Source: an uncultured Bacteroidales bacterium
GTDB lineage: Bacteria; Bacteroidota; Bacteroidia; Bacteroidales; UBA11471
Direction: 5' to 3'
NCBI GenBank assembly: GCA_947589325.1
Contig: CANQAM010000006.1
Coordinates: forward strand, 40,207-104,206
DNA length: 64,000 bases
How positions within the stretch are numbered: position 1 is the stretch's first letter; every line of letters begins with the position of its first letter. Shown here piece by piece: positions 63,908 to 64,000 of the stretch. Made by a program: the position numbers and the translations under genes. Below the pieces are notes generated by a model, which saw only the letters and a list, made by a program, of their open reading frames with translations, was not told the origin of the DNA and searched no databases.

Positions 63908-63964
63908 GATTTTCACAAAAAAACTTATTCCGTTTGCGTAATCGAAAGGGATAATCTACATTTG
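63908..63964 (+). repeat. Promoter repeat copy 2, near the right edge of the window
   Basis: 55 of 57 bases match 61988-62044. It keeps the TTTG box (63933-63936), the 20-base spacer and TACATTTG (63957-63964). The two differences both lie in the spacer (G/A and A/G in ATCGGAAAGG versus ATCGAAAGGG). It should drive a gene starting at or beyond 63968; only 33 bases of that gene could be visible, so no product is called. Confidence 0.88.
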
Positions 63965-64000
63965 CGTATGCAAAATTTGAGACGGAACCGGTGGGTGAAA

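Noticed and set aside
63968..64000. Start of a gene at ATG 63968 (11 codons to the edge)
   Set aside because: The ATG lies only 4 bases after the -7 box, which would make the message leaderless; too short to call. The real start may be outside the window.
1..64000. CRISPR arrays, tRNA or rRNA genes, insertion sequences, prophage
   Set aside because: I saw no regularly spaced repeats, cloverleaf-like segments, transposase or phage genes on either strand.

Overview
This 64 kb window comes from a member of the Bacteroidota, most likely order Bacteroidales. Four things support this. A SusC/SusD pair is present. Many lipoproteins carry a short lipobox signal. Promoters match the Bacteroidetes sigma-ABfr pattern (a TTTG box about 20 bases upstream of TAnnTTTG) rather than sigma70. 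Several families are typical of the phylum: LptE-type lipoprotein next to SecG, a FloA flotillin, a six-gene Na+-NQR operon and a DPSL-type ferritin. Base composition is moderately GC-rich and gives long antisense open frames that are not genes. The genus cannot be fixed from the sequence; a Barnesiella/Tannerella-like gut organism is a guess. I see no rRNA, tRNA, CRISPR array, phage or insertion sequence.

Layout. 1-11.2 kb holds housekeeping and envelope genes: an ATP-grasp-like protein, cinA and tsaD, a divergent giant tamB, then a TPR/beta-propeller protein followed by the flotillin floA. 11.3-16.2 kb holds a BtuB-like TonB-dependent receptor, a small DMT-type membrane protein and a secreted PL1 pectate lyase. 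16.2-19.4 kb (minus strand) holds a MATE exporter, birA, yraN and a Dps-like ferritin. 19.5-22.4 kb is an operon of a sigma-54 activator without receiver, lptE, a hypothetical protein and secG.

22.4-31.1 kb is the most unusual part. A TspO membrane protein is fused in frame to a superoxide dismutase. Divergent from it runs a six-gene operon: porin, imelysin lipoprotein, di-heme (DUF1111) lipoprotein, second porin, c-type cytochrome lipoprotein and a long Rid/chorismatase-like protein. It looks like an outer-membrane iron or electron-handling system. A fused CcsB-CcsA cytochrome c maturation protein lies a few kb on and could attach the hemes.

31.1-47 kb holds oadA (a biotin carrier and so a substrate of BirA), the CcsBA fusion, a complete RND efflux operon (adaptor, pump, TolC), lepA, nhaA, a PAP2 phosphatase with a barrel-like C-terminus, and miaA. 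47-54.6 kb is a SusC/SusD locus with a cysteine-rich lipoprotein and a TlpA-type thiol oxidoreductase, and no glycoside hydrolase. 54.7-55.9 kb encodes a lipoprotein in which a META domain is fused to a nitroreductase, plus a small exported cysteine protein. 56-61.8 kb is nqrA-F on the minus strand.

The window closes with a GH127 (beta-L-arabinofuranosidase-type) gene. It is flanked by two near-identical 57-base copies of one promoter region, the second driving a gene that begins at or just past the right edge. With the PL1 lyase, this suggests growth on pectic plant polysaccharides.
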